Origin: a virus
Strand: one strand, 5' to 3'
Length of the DNA: 64,000 nt
IMG/VR virus record: IMGVR_UViG_3300031566_000001
Coordinates: 62,001 to 126,000 of that record
The translations under genes and the position numbers were made by a program. Positions 41,478 to 50,090 of this stretch are shown piece by piece; position 1 is the stretch's first letter, and each line of letters starts with the position of its first letter. Below the pieces are notes generated by a model that had not been told where the DNA came from, ran no database searches, and worked only from the letters and a program-made list of their open reading frames with translations.

Positions 41478-42157
41478 GTACTACCGTAGAGCAGCTCGTG
41501 GCGGGTGTTGCCACGTTGGAACAGGGCATCAGGGCGCTTGAGGTCCGGGAAAGGCCCCTGGCCTTGCGCGGCTGGCGGGACGACTTTCAGGGAGATGCCT
41601 TACACGAGCAGTACAGCACGCATGTAAATAATGGCACGGTGGGTTTCTCAGTGGGCGGGCAGCACGGCGGTGTCTTGGAGCTGTCCGTGAACGCGATAGC
41701 CGATTCCTGGGCCGATATGTTCCTGGGTACCAGGGCCGACAACTACCTCACCCTCGATGCCGATAGCGGTTGGACTATGATCTGGCGAATGAAAGTCAGT
41801 TCCGTAGCAGGCAACCTCCGTGCACGAGCTGGGGCGAGGGATGATGCAGCCAATAACTATATCGCCGCTGGCCTGTGGCAGGATTTTGGAAACAACTGGA
41901 TCGTGGTGAACCGCTCAGGGGGCGGTGTCGTCAACACGGCAGCCAGCTCCATCGCCGCGGACACTGACTGGCATGTGCATCGGATCGATGCTACCTCAGG
42001 GCGCGTTGATTACTTCCTGGATGGAGACCTTCTTGTAACAACCACCGTGAGTGTGCCAATCGCTGTACTCACACCATGGATAAGTACCTATGTTAATGCT
42101 GCTGTGGCTAGGATCGCCTACTATGACTACTGGAATACCATCCCAAGGAACTTGTGA
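41474..42157 (+). CDS. lectin-like tail fibre or receptor-binding protein, copy 1
   Basis: 227 residues. A short N-terminal coiled coil (TTVEQLVAGVATLEQGIRAL) is followed by RERPLALRGWRDDFQGD, and then a beta-rich domain of concanavalin/laminin-G character (WTMIWRMKVSS, HRIDATSGRVDYFLDGDLLV, TTTVSVPIAVLTP). The last signature is typical of such domains measured against a size term. The next gene is a paralogue. Likely binds host glycans. Starts GTG 41474. Confidence 0.65.
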   Translation: MSTTVEQLVAGVATLEQGIRALEVRERPLALRGWRDDFQGDALHEQYSTHVNNGTVGFSVGGQHGGVLELSVNAIADSWADMFLGTRADNYLTLDADSGWTMIWRMKVSSVAGNLRARAGARDDAANNYIAAGLWQDFGNNWIVVNRSGGGVVNTAASSIAADTDWHVHRIDATSGRVDYFLDGDLLVTTTVSVPIAVLTPWISTYVNAAVARIAYYDYWNTIPRNL

Positions 42158-42849
42158 TGATTAAACAGCTTGTAGCACGATTAGCTGCTGCGCAGAAGAA
42201 ACTAGATGCCTTAGAGACCAGGGAGCGTCCCCTGGCCCTGCGGGGTTGGAGAGATGACTTCTTGGGTGACAGCATCCAGGAGCAGTACACCGCTGTCTCT
42301 AACGGTGTGGGTAGCGGCGGGGCTTTGCAGAACAATGCACACGGTGGGGTCTATAAGCTGACTGCCGGGGCCGGGGCTGGCCGGTATCACTACCTCTGGC
42401 TGGGTAATGCGGCAGATGGGTACGCCACCCTAGACGCCGACTATGGCTGGAAGATGATAGCACGGATGGCAATAAGTCATACGACGACCTTCGATGGTCA
42501 ATTTGGTGTAGCTGATTCAGCATACAACAATTTTGTCTTGGCCGGGATAGGAACGACATTTCTAGCAGCCAACTGGGTGCTGATTACAAGGATCGGCGGC
42601 GGTGCGGTGAATGTTGTGGATACTGATATAGCCGCCGACACAGACCCCCACGTACACCGGTTAGGGGTCTGCCCCACGTTGGCAGGGCACCAAGCAGACT
42701 ACTTGCTCGATGGAACTCGAATCGCCACCACCACGGTGTCAGTGCCTATCGCGGTCTTGACCCCGATTGTGCGTGCTAGTGCAACCGCTGCATTCGCACG
42801 ATGGGATGACCTAGATTACTGGGTAGTAATACCGCAAAACCTAACGTAA
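42154..42849 (+). CDS. lectin-like tail fibre or receptor-binding protein, copy 2
   Basis: 231 residues, a tandem paralogue of the previous gene: shared RERPLALRGWRDDF, LDADYGWKMI and TTTVSVPIAVLTP, but the part between them is strongly divergent. Both copies keep the N-terminal coiled coil. Duplication followed by divergence of the putative binding surface suggests a changing receptor range. Starts GTG 42154 or ATG 42157. Confidence 0.65.
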   Translation: MMIKQLVARLAAAQKKLDALETRERPLALRGWRDDFLGDSIQEQYTAVSNGVGSGGALQNNAHGGVYKLTAGAGAGRYHYLWLGNAADGYATLDADYGWKMIARMAISHTTTFDGQFGVADSAYNNFVLAGIGTTFLAANWVLITRIGGGAVNVVDTDIAADTDPHVHRLGVCPTLAGHQADYLLDGTRIATTTVSVPIAVLTPIVRASATAAFARWDDLDYWVVIPQNLT

Positions 42850-42879
42850 AGCTCGTAAGGCTTTTGGGGGAGGGATATC

Positions 42880-43344
42880 TTGAACGGTGAGGGCGTCAGG
42901 AAGAAGGCAGAGCTGTTTGATGAGGAGCAGTCAGTTGATACCGTCTCCAATGAGGACCTGCGCTGGATGCTGCTCTTCTCACGCAAGGACTTTCAGGGTG
43001 GCCTTGACGGTCTGAAGGGTTCCCTCGACCGATTGGAGAAGGACCACCAGGTCGTGTCCACGCGGGTTCAGGCTAATGCCCTAGCAGTGGGGCGTATCCA
43101 GCAGGCCCATGATGATTGCCCCCTGTCCGGTCAGGAGGGCAGAGACGGCTTCATGGTCAAGGTTACGAAGATCTGTTTGGAGGCGGCCAAGGCAGGGGTC
43201 AAGGAGGCCAACGGCAACAAGGCCGTGCTGGGGCCGCTGAGTAGGAATGAGGCTTTTCAGATCATGGGCTGGGTGATCACGATACTGGTGATAGCCCTGG
43301 TATTTTTGGCAACGAACGGGCAGATTCACATCCCAATCCCGTAA
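42880..43344 (+). CDS. coiled-coil protein with a C-terminal membrane helix
   Basis: 154 residues from TTG 42880, which has GGGGGAGGGATATC upstream. A helical N-terminal region (LDGLKGSLDRLEKDHQVV) leads to one transmembrane segment, IMGWVITILVIALVFLA, and a short tail. Similar XhlA-like proteins act with holins, but the place here, between fibre and glycosidase genes, also allows a tail role. Confidence 0.55.
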   Translation: MNGEGVRKKAELFDEEQSVDTVSNEDLRWMLLFSRKDFQGGLDGLKGSLDRLEKDHQVVSTRVQANALAVGRIQQAHDDCPLSGQEGRDGFMVKVTKICLEAAKAGVKEANGNKAVLGPLSRNEAFQIMGWVITILVIALVFLATNGQIHIPIP

Positions 43345-43355
43345 AGGAGGTACAG

Positions 43356-45086
43356 ATGTCTGTCTTGTGGCCCGTGCCTGTAGGGGACACCGGTATAGGT
43401 GTCCACTCCGACCCCAATGCCTACTACAAGCCCTCGGATTTCGAGGCCTACGCTGATGACCTGCTAGCCCACAAATCGCCTTGGTTCCTGCACTGGTTCT
43501 TTGACGAGGGTGCTGCCGACTTCATCGAGGCGATGCGCCGGAAGGGCATCGAGGTCATAGGTAGGCCTGGCCCTGCCAAGATGCCGAACCCTATGATCGA
43601 CGTCGCCCACCTGGACGCCTACATCGAGGCGGGTGTTAGGTGGTTCGTGATCATGAACGAATTGAACCTGCATGAGGAGTGGGTAGTCGATTGGAAACGC
43701 TTTGAGAAGCCTGTCCGTAAATGTGCCGACCAGTTCGTGCGCTACGCCGACATCATCCGGGGTAAGGGCGATCACCTGTGGGTGCTGACCCCGCCGCCTT
43801 CCTTGGGCGGACACATGAATCACAGGGAGTGGTTTACCCGGTTCATGTATGCTATGTGCAACATTGCGGCGGAACGCGGCCAGACGCTGCGGCAGCTCCT
43901 ATATCACTGCGGCATCGGGATACACTGCCGCTCGGTGGGCAACCCCTTGGAGGCCGGGCCGAGTTGGTATGATTGCAGCTCACGAGAGTGGGAGTGGTTC
44001 CGGGACACGCTCATTGCCATGCTGAGGGAGACCCGCGAGGAGTTCGAGGCCGACCCCATCCCCTTCATTAACACGGAGGCCTTAGACCAGCCTGACTGGC
44101 TACCCAGGCTGGGCGGCAACTATGACTGGGGCCTATGGGAACGGCGCAACCTGCGGCAAATGAGCTGGTTCAACCCCGACAATGAGGAGTACCGATACCC
44201 ATCATACGTTGTGGCCAACTGCTTCTGGGTCATCCACACTGACAGGTTTAGCCCCTGGCCGCAGTGCGGGCTATACGGCAACTACCCGCACTTCCTACAG
44301 CGGGGTGACTACACCACTAACCTGTGGCGGGCCATGCCCGCTCACATAAACTGGACGAGGAGGGACGACGTGGAACCAGGACCAACACCGGAAGTACCAG
44401 AGGTCAAGTTGAGGGTCTACGATTTCGAGGGCACGAAGCAGAGCCTAGAGTGGGTGCAGGGCAAGTACGGCGTGCAGCTGGAGCAGTGCAAGGGCAAGGG
44501 CTGGCACGTGTCGCAGATGAGGGAGCGCGTAAACGCTGCCGCGGGCATGGAGATGTTCTTCTACGACGACAACGGTGCAGTACAGGGGTTGCCGGTGGAG
44601 TTTCACTGGCCTGGCGGGTGCGACTGTGACAAGAAGACAGAGGTTGACGGCAAGGTAGGGTTTGCCTATAACGCCTGGATATGGGACCCTGCTGTTGGGG
44701 GGCCATACTGGATCGAAGTGCCTGAGCCGTCGGACTCCCTGGGGGGCCTGGGCATGCTGGCCATGACCAATCATGACCATCTCGATTTCGTGTGGAAGTT
44801 CGGGGTTTTGGAGGGCTCGGGGCCAGTGGATCCCTTAGAGGTCATCCTGCCCCTGGCGGAGGAGAAGTTACAAGCGATCCCGGTCCCGAACGACTGGGCA
44901 TACCCTGCCAAGGCCATTGAAAACGGCCACCCCATCCAGGTGGGCGGGTATGCGCAGGTGGAGATCGGTGGGGTGTTGTGGGGATACCAGACCTTCACCA
45001 ACGAGGCGCAGGACAGCTACGGGGTGGCCTATTCACCGGAGGGTCAGTACGACAAAACCGAGTTTGCGGTCATTGAGAGAGATTAA
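43356..45086 (+). CDS. glycoside-hydrolase-like tail protein
   Basis: 576 residues. Residues 1-330 look like a TIM-barrel glycosidase of clan A: VIMNELNLHEEW (about 107) supplies an N-E acid/base candidate and FINTEALDQPDW (about 232) a nucleophile candidate. The C-terminal 230 residues form a second, beta-rich domain (LPVEFHWPGGCDCDKKTEV). It may degrade host capsule or the glycan the phage itself uses. SD AGGAGG. Clan assignment is by motif only. Confidence 0.55.
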   Translation: MSVLWPVPVGDTGIGVHSDPNAYYKPSDFEAYADDLLAHKSPWFLHWFFDEGAADFIEAMRRKGIEVIGRPGPAKMPNPMIDVAHLDAYIEAGVRWFVIMNELNLHEEWVVDWKRFEKPVRKCADQFVRYADIIRGKGDHLWVLTPPPSLGGHMNHREWFTRFMYAMCNIAAERGQTLRQLLYHCGIGIHCRSVGNPLEAGPSWYDCSSREWEWFRDTLIAMLRETREEFEADPIPFINTEALDQPDWLPRLGGNYDWGLWERRNLRQMSWFNPDNEEYRYPSYVVANCFWVIHTDRFSPWPQCGLYGNYPHFLQRGDYTTNLWRAMPAHINWTRRDDVEPGPTPEVPEVKLRVYDFEGTKQSLEWVQGKYGVQLEQCKGKGWHVSQMRERVNAAAGMEMFFYDDNGAVQGLPVEFHWPGGCDCDKKTEVDGKVGFAYNAWIWDPAVGGPYWIEVPEPSDSLGGLGMLAMTNHDHLDFVWKFGVLEGSGPVDPLEVILPLAEEKLQAIPVPNDWAYPAKAIENGHPIQVGGYAQVEIGGVLWGYQTFTNEAQDSYGVAYSPEGQYDKTEFAVIERD

Positions 45087-45097
45087 CGCCTTATATT

Positions 45098-45131
45098 ACT
45101 TACTACCTTTAGAGATATCTCTAAAGTAAGT
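45098..45131 (+). other. intergenic 20-bp perfect palindrome
   Basis: CTTTAGAGATATCTCTAAAG (45107-45126) is a perfect palindrome, flanked by ACTTAC/GTAAGT (45098-45103 and 45126-45131, off by 3 bases). It lies 20 bp after the glycosidase stop in an AT-rich gap. Without a T run it may be a regulator binding site rather than a terminator. Confidence 0.55.
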
Positions 45132-45148
45132 GTATAGTATATGGCGGA

Positions 45149-45210
45149 CTTTTCGCCAAGTTGATGGTTCGCAGTTCTTTTGCCAGCAAAACATCGCCCT
45201 GGTGTATAAT
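45149..45210 (+). promoter_or_regulatory. palindrome promoter for the lysis genes
   Basis: Palindrome B, CTTTTGCCAGCAAAA, is at 45177-45191 (centre 45184.5). TTGCCA (45180-45185) is followed after 19 bp by TATAAT (45205-45210) and GAG. At the expected place of palindrome A (centre 45154.5) there is only the degenerate CTTTTCGCCAAG (45149-45160). Confidence 0.65.
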
Positions 45211-45238
45211 GAGATAAACGGTTGTGTGAGGTTGATTC

Positions 45239-45430
45239 ATGGCCCGTTATTTCATAGCAGGGGATGAGCTTATTGTAGCAGTGGCGTGTAACGACAACGG
45301 CGCGCAGGTCCTTGAGTGCACGGGTTACGTTGAGTGCACGCAGGAGGAATATGAGCTGTTGCTGGAGTTGTTTCAGAAAAAGGGCATCGGTGATGCCTAT
45401 ATCGAGGTACGTGACATTCATGGAGACTGA
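45239..45430 (+). CDS. small acidic hypothetical protein
   Basis: 63 residues from ATG 45239, the first gene after the lysis promoter. ARYFIAGDELIVAVACND and a C-terminal acidic helix (QEEYELLLELFQKKG). No membrane segment. Its stop lies 3 bp before the amidase. It may regulate lysis, but no family is recognised. Confidence 0.5.
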   Translation: MARYFIAGDELIVAVACNDNGAQVLECTGYVECTQEEYELLLELFQKKGIGDAYIEVRDIHGD

Positions 45431-45433
45431 CCC

Positions 45434-45979
45434 ATGGGCGCTTTGATAGACATCCTGGGGGCGGGCGGCGTGCACCTTGTGGAGAAGCGGCACCTGCTGC
45501 CCGTGAACCCTAAGCAGCCCTGGCTCTACCGGGAGTTACATGATGTCAAGGGCGCTATTATTCATCATATCGCCGGGGTGGCGTGGGCTACCTCTGAGCG
45601 CATTCACAAGATGCACCAGGACTTTGGCTGGCCTGGCATGGCGTACACCTTCTACGTGCATTATGACTATGGGCAGCCGGGGCTGCCGGTGGTGACGGAC
45701 TTCGATCATCGGCTCCGCGATTGGGGTCCGCAGGCGGGCGCGGGACCGCATAGCGTGAACCCGGAGACCTTCGGGGTGGCCCTGGGCGGGAACTTCGTCC
45801 GGGTGGCACCTGCCCCGGAGATGATTGCGGAGCTGGTCAACCTGATGCACGGTTTGCAAGTGTTTTTCACGCGTGAGGTGGGGTATTCTCTGTTCATCAA
45901 ACCTCACTTTCAAGTCGGCAAGACGAAATGCCCGGGGTTGGCCTGGGACTCGTACCTCGCGGCCATAGGCTGCGCGTAG
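45434..45979 (+). CDS. N-acetylmuramoyl-L-alanine amidase (endolysin)
   Basis: 181 residues of the amidase_2/PGRP type. Zinc-ligand candidates are His in GAIIHHIAG (about 40) and the C-terminal His and Cys of KPHFQVGKTKCPG (about 160); YTFYVHYDYG and GVALGGNF fit the family. It cuts the peptide from peptidoglycan at lysis. No signal peptide, so it needs the holin-like protein next to it. Confidence 0.85.
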   Translation: MGALIDILGAGGVHLVEKRHLLPVNPKQPWLYRELHDVKGAIIHHIAGVAWATSERIHKMHQDFGWPGMAYTFYVHYDYGQPGLPVVTDFDHRLRDWGPQAGAGPHSVNPETFGVALGGNFVRVAPAPEMIAELVNLMHGLQVFFTREVGYSLFIKPHFQVGKTKCPGLAWDSYLAAIGCA

Positions 45980-45989
45980 GGAGGTAGAC

Positions 45990-46343
45990 ATGGGACTGGT
46001 AGAGCTGATTGTAGGGCTGCTCAGGAACCCGGCGGTGTTGGGCGCTATCGCTGTGGCATTGGTGTGGCTCCTGCGCAAGGTCAAGTGGTCTGTGGACGGC
46101 CCGAAGGCCATTTGGATGACGTATGTCGTGGCCCTGTGTATCGCCGTTGGGGAGAAGCTGCTCCTAGAGGGCTTCCCCGTCGTGGTCACCTGCGGCTTGG
46201 TGCCCACTGATCCGCCAACTTTCATCGTCTGCGTGTTTCAGATCATCGAGAATATCCTTGCTTGGTCTGGTGTGCTTTTCGTGGCGGCGACGGTGATATA
46301 CAAGGTCCTGCGCAGCAAGATGCTACTCGGTGAGCGCATCTGA
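45990..46343 (+). CDS. holin-like membrane protein
   Basis: 117 residues with three hydrophobic segments: AVLGAIAVALVWLLRK, MTYVVALCIAVG and ILAWSGVLFVAATVIYKVL. The short basic loops and the position right after the amidase make a holin most likely. SD GGGAGGTAG. Confidence 0.65.
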   Translation: MGLVELIVGLLRNPAVLGAIAVALVWLLRKVKWSVDGPKAIWMTYVVALCIAVGEKLLLEGFPVVVTCGLVPTDPPTFIVCVFQIIENILAWSGVLFVAATVIYKVLRSKMLLGERI

Positions 46344-46379
46344 CCTTGATGTGTGTTTTGGGGCAGGGTCGGCATCGGC

Positions 46380-46442
46380 CTTTTGCACAAAAGAGCGAGC
46401 CATCCGTTCTTTTGCCAGCAAAAGGTTGAGTCTAACTATACT
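46380..46442 (+). promoter_or_regulatory. paired-palindrome promoter of the glycan region
   Basis: Palindrome A, CTTTTGCACAAAAG (46380-46393, centre 46386.5), and palindrome B, CTTTTGCCAGCAAAAG (46409-46424, centre 46416.5), are 30 bp apart. TTGCCA (46412-46417) is followed after 19 bp by TATACT (46437-46442). It should drive the fucose-synthase gene and the long operon behind it. Confidence 0.75.
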
Positions 46443-46498
46443 AGGGGTGGTATAGTCGGCACGGTCCTGCCCCCCTCAGCCGTTCCCGGAGGAGTGAG

Positions 46499-47503
46499 AT
46501 GTCTAGCTACTGGAAGGACCGCCGGGTTATCTGCACGGGGGGATCGGGCTTTCTCGGCTCTCACCTGGTCGATGCCCTGAGGCGCTTGGATTGCAAGCCG
46601 TTTGTCCCCCGCTCCGGCCAGTACGATTTGCGGAGTGAAGAGGGCGTTATCAATATGTTCAACGATGCCATGGCGCTGTGGGGCCAGGAGGGGTGCCAAA
46701 CCCTGTTTCACCTCGCGGCGCTGTGTGGTGGTATCGGGTTCAATCAGAAGTTCCCCGCTCGGTTGTGGCATGACAATTTGCTGATGGGCATCCATCTCAT
46801 CAACACGGCGGCATTTTGCGGGGTGGAGAAGTTTGTGGGTGTGGGTACGGTGTGCTCATACCCGAAGCATACCCCGACGCCGTTCAATGAACAGTCCTTG
46901 TGGGACGGTTACCCTGAGGAGACCAATGCTCCTTACGGCCTCGCCAAGAAGGCGCTCCTGGTTGGCCTGCAGGCGTATGGGCAAGAGAGGCAATTAGAGT
47001 GGACCTACGTCATGCCCACGAACCTCTACGGGCCGCGGGATCACTTCGGGGCGCGGTCCCACGTCATCCCGGCCCTGATTGACAAGTTTCTACACGCCAA
47101 AGGGGAGCCTACGGTGTCTGTGTGGGGCACGGGCACGCCCACGCGCGACTTTCTGTACGTCAAGGACTGCGCTGCGGCGCTGCTCCTGGCGGGGGAGTTG
47201 CTTTCGGGAGGTCCGTACAACATCGGCTCAGGACGCGAAATCAGCATCGAGGACCTGGCACGCCTCATAGCGGACGCAGTGGGCTTCCGGGGTCAAATCT
47301 GCTTTGATGCCTTCAAGCCCGACGGCCAGCCACGCCGGGTGCTCGATAGTTCCAAGTTTATGAAACTAACAGAGTGGTCCCCACAGGTGGGGTTCGAGCA
47401 GGGATTGACTCAGACGGTGCAGTGGTATAGAGATTTACAGCAGGACGGCAAGCCTGAGTTGACCGGTGTGCGTGCTGAATCCGGTGGGTCGCCGTCGGTA
47501 TAG
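46499..47503 (+). CDS. fcl: GDP-L-fucose synthase-like epimerase/reductase
   Basis: 334 residues, SDR fold: ICTGGSGFLGSHL for NAD(P), KFVGVGTVCSYPK with catalytic Ser/Cys position, and NAPYGLAKKALL carrying Y-x3-K. CGGIGFNQKFPARLW and NLYGPRDHF fit GDP-L-fucose synthase, which turns GDP-4-keto-6-deoxymannose into GDP-L-fucose. No GDP-mannose dehydratase is in the window, so the substrate must come from the host or from outside. It opens the glycan operon; a GT10 gene lies 4 kb downstream. Confidence 0.8.
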   Translation: MSSYWKDRRVICTGGSGFLGSHLVDALRRLDCKPFVPRSGQYDLRSEEGVINMFNDAMALWGQEGCQTLFHLAALCGGIGFNQKFPARLWHDNLLMGIHLINTAAFCGVEKFVGVGTVCSYPKHTPTPFNEQSLWDGYPEETNAPYGLAKKALLVGLQAYGQERQLEWTYVMPTNLYGPRDHFGARSHVIPALIDKFLHAKGEPTVSVWGTGTPTRDFLYVKDCAAALLLAGELLSGGPYNIGSGREISIEDLARLIADAVGFRGQICFDAFKPDGQPRRVLDSSKFMKLTEWSPQVGFEQGLTQTVQWYRDLQQDGKPELTGVRAESGGSPSV

Positions 47504-47512
47504 GGAGGGAAC

Positions 47513-48160
47513 ATGAACGAGATTGCTGTTTTTCAGATGGGCAAGTGCGGGTCGTCCACGGTCATTGAGCTGGCGCGGAAGCTGGGCATCCACGCTTCGC
47601 GGGCGTACACCCCGATGAATGCTGTGCAGGCACAGTATCCCAACGTCATCAGCATGGCTCGGGAGCCGGTGATCCGGAACGTCTCAGCGTTCTTCCACGA
47701 GATGGCGGGCACGCTGACAGAGACGGGCTACAGCCAGGCGCTGCTAGATGAGTTCCTGCTGGGGAAGCATGATGTGCCGCTGACGTGGTTCTCTAAGGAG
47801 TTCCAGGCTGAGACCGGCATCAGCATCTATGCAGAGAAGTTCGACCGCAAGCGGGGCTGGTCCATCTATGAGAGTGGTAACAGGCGCATCTTGGTCATCA
47901 GGACTGAGGATATGACCAGGTGCCTCCTGGAGGCCATGGGTGCCCTACTGGGTGAGGAGCTGCCACGGGTAGAGGTAGAGCATTGGTTTAGTGATGCTGA
48001 GCGGCCTCACGGCGTGGGCGCTTTGTATCGGCAGTTCATGAGGGAGGCTGTTATGTCGGAGGCGTACCTGAGGCGCATGTATGGCAGCCGGTATGCCAAG
48101 CACTTCTACTACAAGAAGGAGCTTGACAGCTTTCGCGAGTTCTGGAGCGCACCGAGATGA
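47513..48160 (+). CDS. putative sulfotransferase
   Basis: 215 residues. IAVFQMGKCGSSTVIELARK is a PAPS 5'-phosphosulfate P-loop and ISMAREPVIRNVSAFFHEM the 3'-phosphate motif with R and S. These enzymes move sulfate from PAPS to sugars. The first of three such proteins in this region. SD GGAGGG; ends in an ATGA overlap with the next gene. Confidence 0.7.
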   Translation: MNEIAVFQMGKCGSSTVIELARKLGIHASRAYTPMNAVQAQYPNVISMAREPVIRNVSAFFHEMAGTLTETGYSQALLDEFLLGKHDVPLTWFSKEFQAETGISIYAEKFDRKRGWSIYESGNRRILVIRTEDMTRCLLEAMGALLGEELPRVEVEHWFSDAERPHGVGALYRQFMREAVMSEAYLRRMYGSRYAKHFYYKKELDSFREFWSAPR

Positions 48161-48876
48161 GGGTATTCGTGACCACTAATGACCGGCACTTGTGGATACT
48201 TCCGGCCTTTGCGTACCTGTTCAACAAGTACTGGTCCTCTTTGCAACCTGTGGTCGTGGCGGGCTACAGCCGCCCCGACTTTGAGCTGCCCCCCAATTTC
48301 GAGTTCTACCAGATCGCGGAGGCGAACTACCCTGTTGAGAAATGGTCTGACGGGGTGGTGCAGTTCTTGGAATCCGTGAACGATGAGCTGTTCGTGTGGA
48401 TGCTGGAGGATATGCTTCTCACGCGCACGGTAGATGTGCGGGCCGTGGGTAGCCTGGCGGAGTACATGACGCTGCACCACGAGGTCATTAGGATAGACCT
48501 AACTGCTGACAGGCTCTACGCGGGGGCATCGCCGGGGCAGAGGCCTGAGTATGAGTACTACGGTAGCATGGACCTTGTGTGGTCGGAGCCGTCCAGCCCG
48601 TATCATCTCAGCCTGCAAGCGGCTATCTGGCGGCGGGACTACCTGCTGAATTATATGATCCCCGGTGAGACGCCCTGGCAGCTGGAGATGGCAGGTACGG
48701 AGCGGCTATCGAGCACGCCGGAGGTGGTGGTACTGGGCACCCGGCAGCTCCCATGTAGATATACATTGGCCCTCAAGAGCGAGCATCCCACGGAGCCGAG
48801 CATAACCGGGATGCGCCAGGAGGACTATGACTATCTGGTGGAGCGGGGCTGGCTTCCGGAGGGGTGTCTGACGTGA
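48157..48876 (+). CDS. glycosyltransferase-like protein
   Basis: 239 residues: RVFVTTNDRHLWILPAFAYL, then QPVVVAGYSRPDFELPPNFE and FVWMLEDMLLTR. The last is where a DxD-like metal motif would be, here E-D. Alpha-beta pattern and surroundings suggest a GT-A fold enzyme, but no family is certain. Coupled by ATGA upstream and GTGA downstream. Confidence 0.5.
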   Translation: MRVFVTTNDRHLWILPAFAYLFNKYWSSLQPVVVAGYSRPDFELPPNFEFYQIAEANYPVEKWSDGVVQFLESVNDELFVWMLEDMLLTRTVDVRAVGSLAEYMTLHHEVIRIDLTADRLYAGASPGQRPEYEYYGSMDLVWSEPSSPYHLSLQAAIWRRDYLLNYMIPGETPWQLEMAGTERLSSTPEVVVLGTRQLPCRYTLALKSEHPTEPSITGMRQEDYDYLVERGWLPEGCLT

Positions 48877-50090
48877 AGCGAGACATAGACTCAATCATCA
48901 TCGGTGAGCGGCATCGCAAGAACCTGGGGGATATCAAGGTTTTGGCTGCTAGTATAGCGGATATTGGCCTTTTGCATCCTGTGGTGATACGTCCTGATGG
49001 GGTACTCATTGCTGGCCTGCGCAGGCTAGAAGCCTGCAAATTGCTAAGTTGGTCCAAGGTTCCCGTCACAGAGGTGAACCTGGAAGAGATAGTCCGTGGC
49101 GAATCTGCTGAGAATATCTATCGCAAGGACTTTCCATTATCTGAGGCCGTCGCCATAGGCGAGGCCCTAGAACCGTTGGAGGAAGAAGCAGCCAAGAAGA
49201 GAAAGCGAGAAGCTGGCATTGCGAATTTACCGACTGTGAGTGCCAAAAAGTTTTCGGCACTCACGAAGAAAGAAACAGGTGAAACCCTTTCCAAGGTCGC
49301 CGCTGCTATAGGGATGTCTAAGCCGACTTATAAGAAGGCCAAAGAGATTGTTGAAGCAGCACGGAAGAAACCTAAAAAGTATGCTCCGCTTGTAGAGAAG
49401 ATGGACCAGATTGGTAAGGTGGCTGGTATCCACAAAGACCTGAAAAGAATGCAGAAAGCTGAGAAAAAAGCTAAGCAAGCGAAGGCGCAACCTTGCATGG
49501 ATGGGATACTCGTTGGCTCGATCACGGAGGTCGGCACTCAAATTACTGATGATACCGTGGACTTTGTGCTCACGGACCCACCATATGCTGGCGGTCAAGT
49601 TAGTTTGTTCAGTGACTTATCCGCTCTCGTGGCTAGGGTACTAAAACCTGGGGGCCTCTGTTTGGTCTATAGTGGCCAGATGTTCTTGCCGGAGGTTATC
49701 GTTGGCTTGGGTGAACATCTGGAGTACGTTTGGACTTTTGCCATTCGGCACAGTGGCGGCAATCAGCGTATCCACAAGTTCAATCTCAATAACGCGTGGA
49801 AGCCGGTCTTGGCATATTGCAAACCGCCGCTCGAAGTATGGTGGGATAGTTTCATTGATCTCACGACTGGGGGCCGAGAGAAGGACCTTCATAAATGGCA
49901 GCAAGCCGAAACGGAGGCCGCTTATTTCATTGAGCATTTGACCATGCCGGGGGCCCTGGTATTGGATCCGTTCATGGGTAGTGGTACGGTCCTGGCGGCG
50001 GCGAAGCGCTTGGGTCGGGCTTACTTGGGCATCGAAATTGATTCTGACGTGGCTGCGAAGGCGGCGAAGAGGATTGGAGAAGTCAAATGA
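48873..50090 (+). CDS. ParB-like domain fused to a DNA methyltransferase
   Basis: 405 residues from GTG 48873 (SD CGGAGGGG; overlap GTGA). Residues about 1-95 form a ParB/sulfiredoxin-like domain (LAASIADIGLLHPVVIRPDG, LIAGLRRLEAC), a Lys-rich linker follows, and about 200-405 is an N6/N4-type DNA methylase with LTDPPYAGG and DPFMGSGTVL. ParB-methylase fusions occur in phages and protect or mark DNA. The gene is more AT-rich than its neighbours. The DNA target is unknown. Confidence 0.85.
   Translation: MKRDIDSIIIGERHRKNLGDIKVLAASIADIGLLHPVVIRPDGVLIAGLRRLEACKLLSWSKVPVTEVNLEEIVRGESAENIYRKDFPLSEAVAIGEALEPLEEEAAKKRKREAGIANLPTVSAKKFSALTKKETGETLSKVAAAIGMSKPTYKKAKEIVEAARKKPKKYAPLVEKMDQIGKVAGIHKDLKRMQKAEKKAKQAKAQPCMDGILVGSITEVGTQITDDTVDFVLTDPPYAGGQVSLFSDLSALVARVLKPGGLCLVYSGQMFLPEVIVGLGEHLEYVWTFAIRHSGGNQRIHKFNLNNAWKPVLAYCKPPLEVWWDSFIDLTTGGREKDLHKWQQAETEAAYFIEHLTMPGALVLDPFMGSGTVLAAAKRLGRAYLGIEIDSDVAAKAAKRIGEVK

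Noticed and set aside
42848-42865. AAAGC-7 nt-GCTTTT as a terminator
   Set aside because: Only five pairs and a purine-rich sequence right after; it overlaps the SD region of the next gene.
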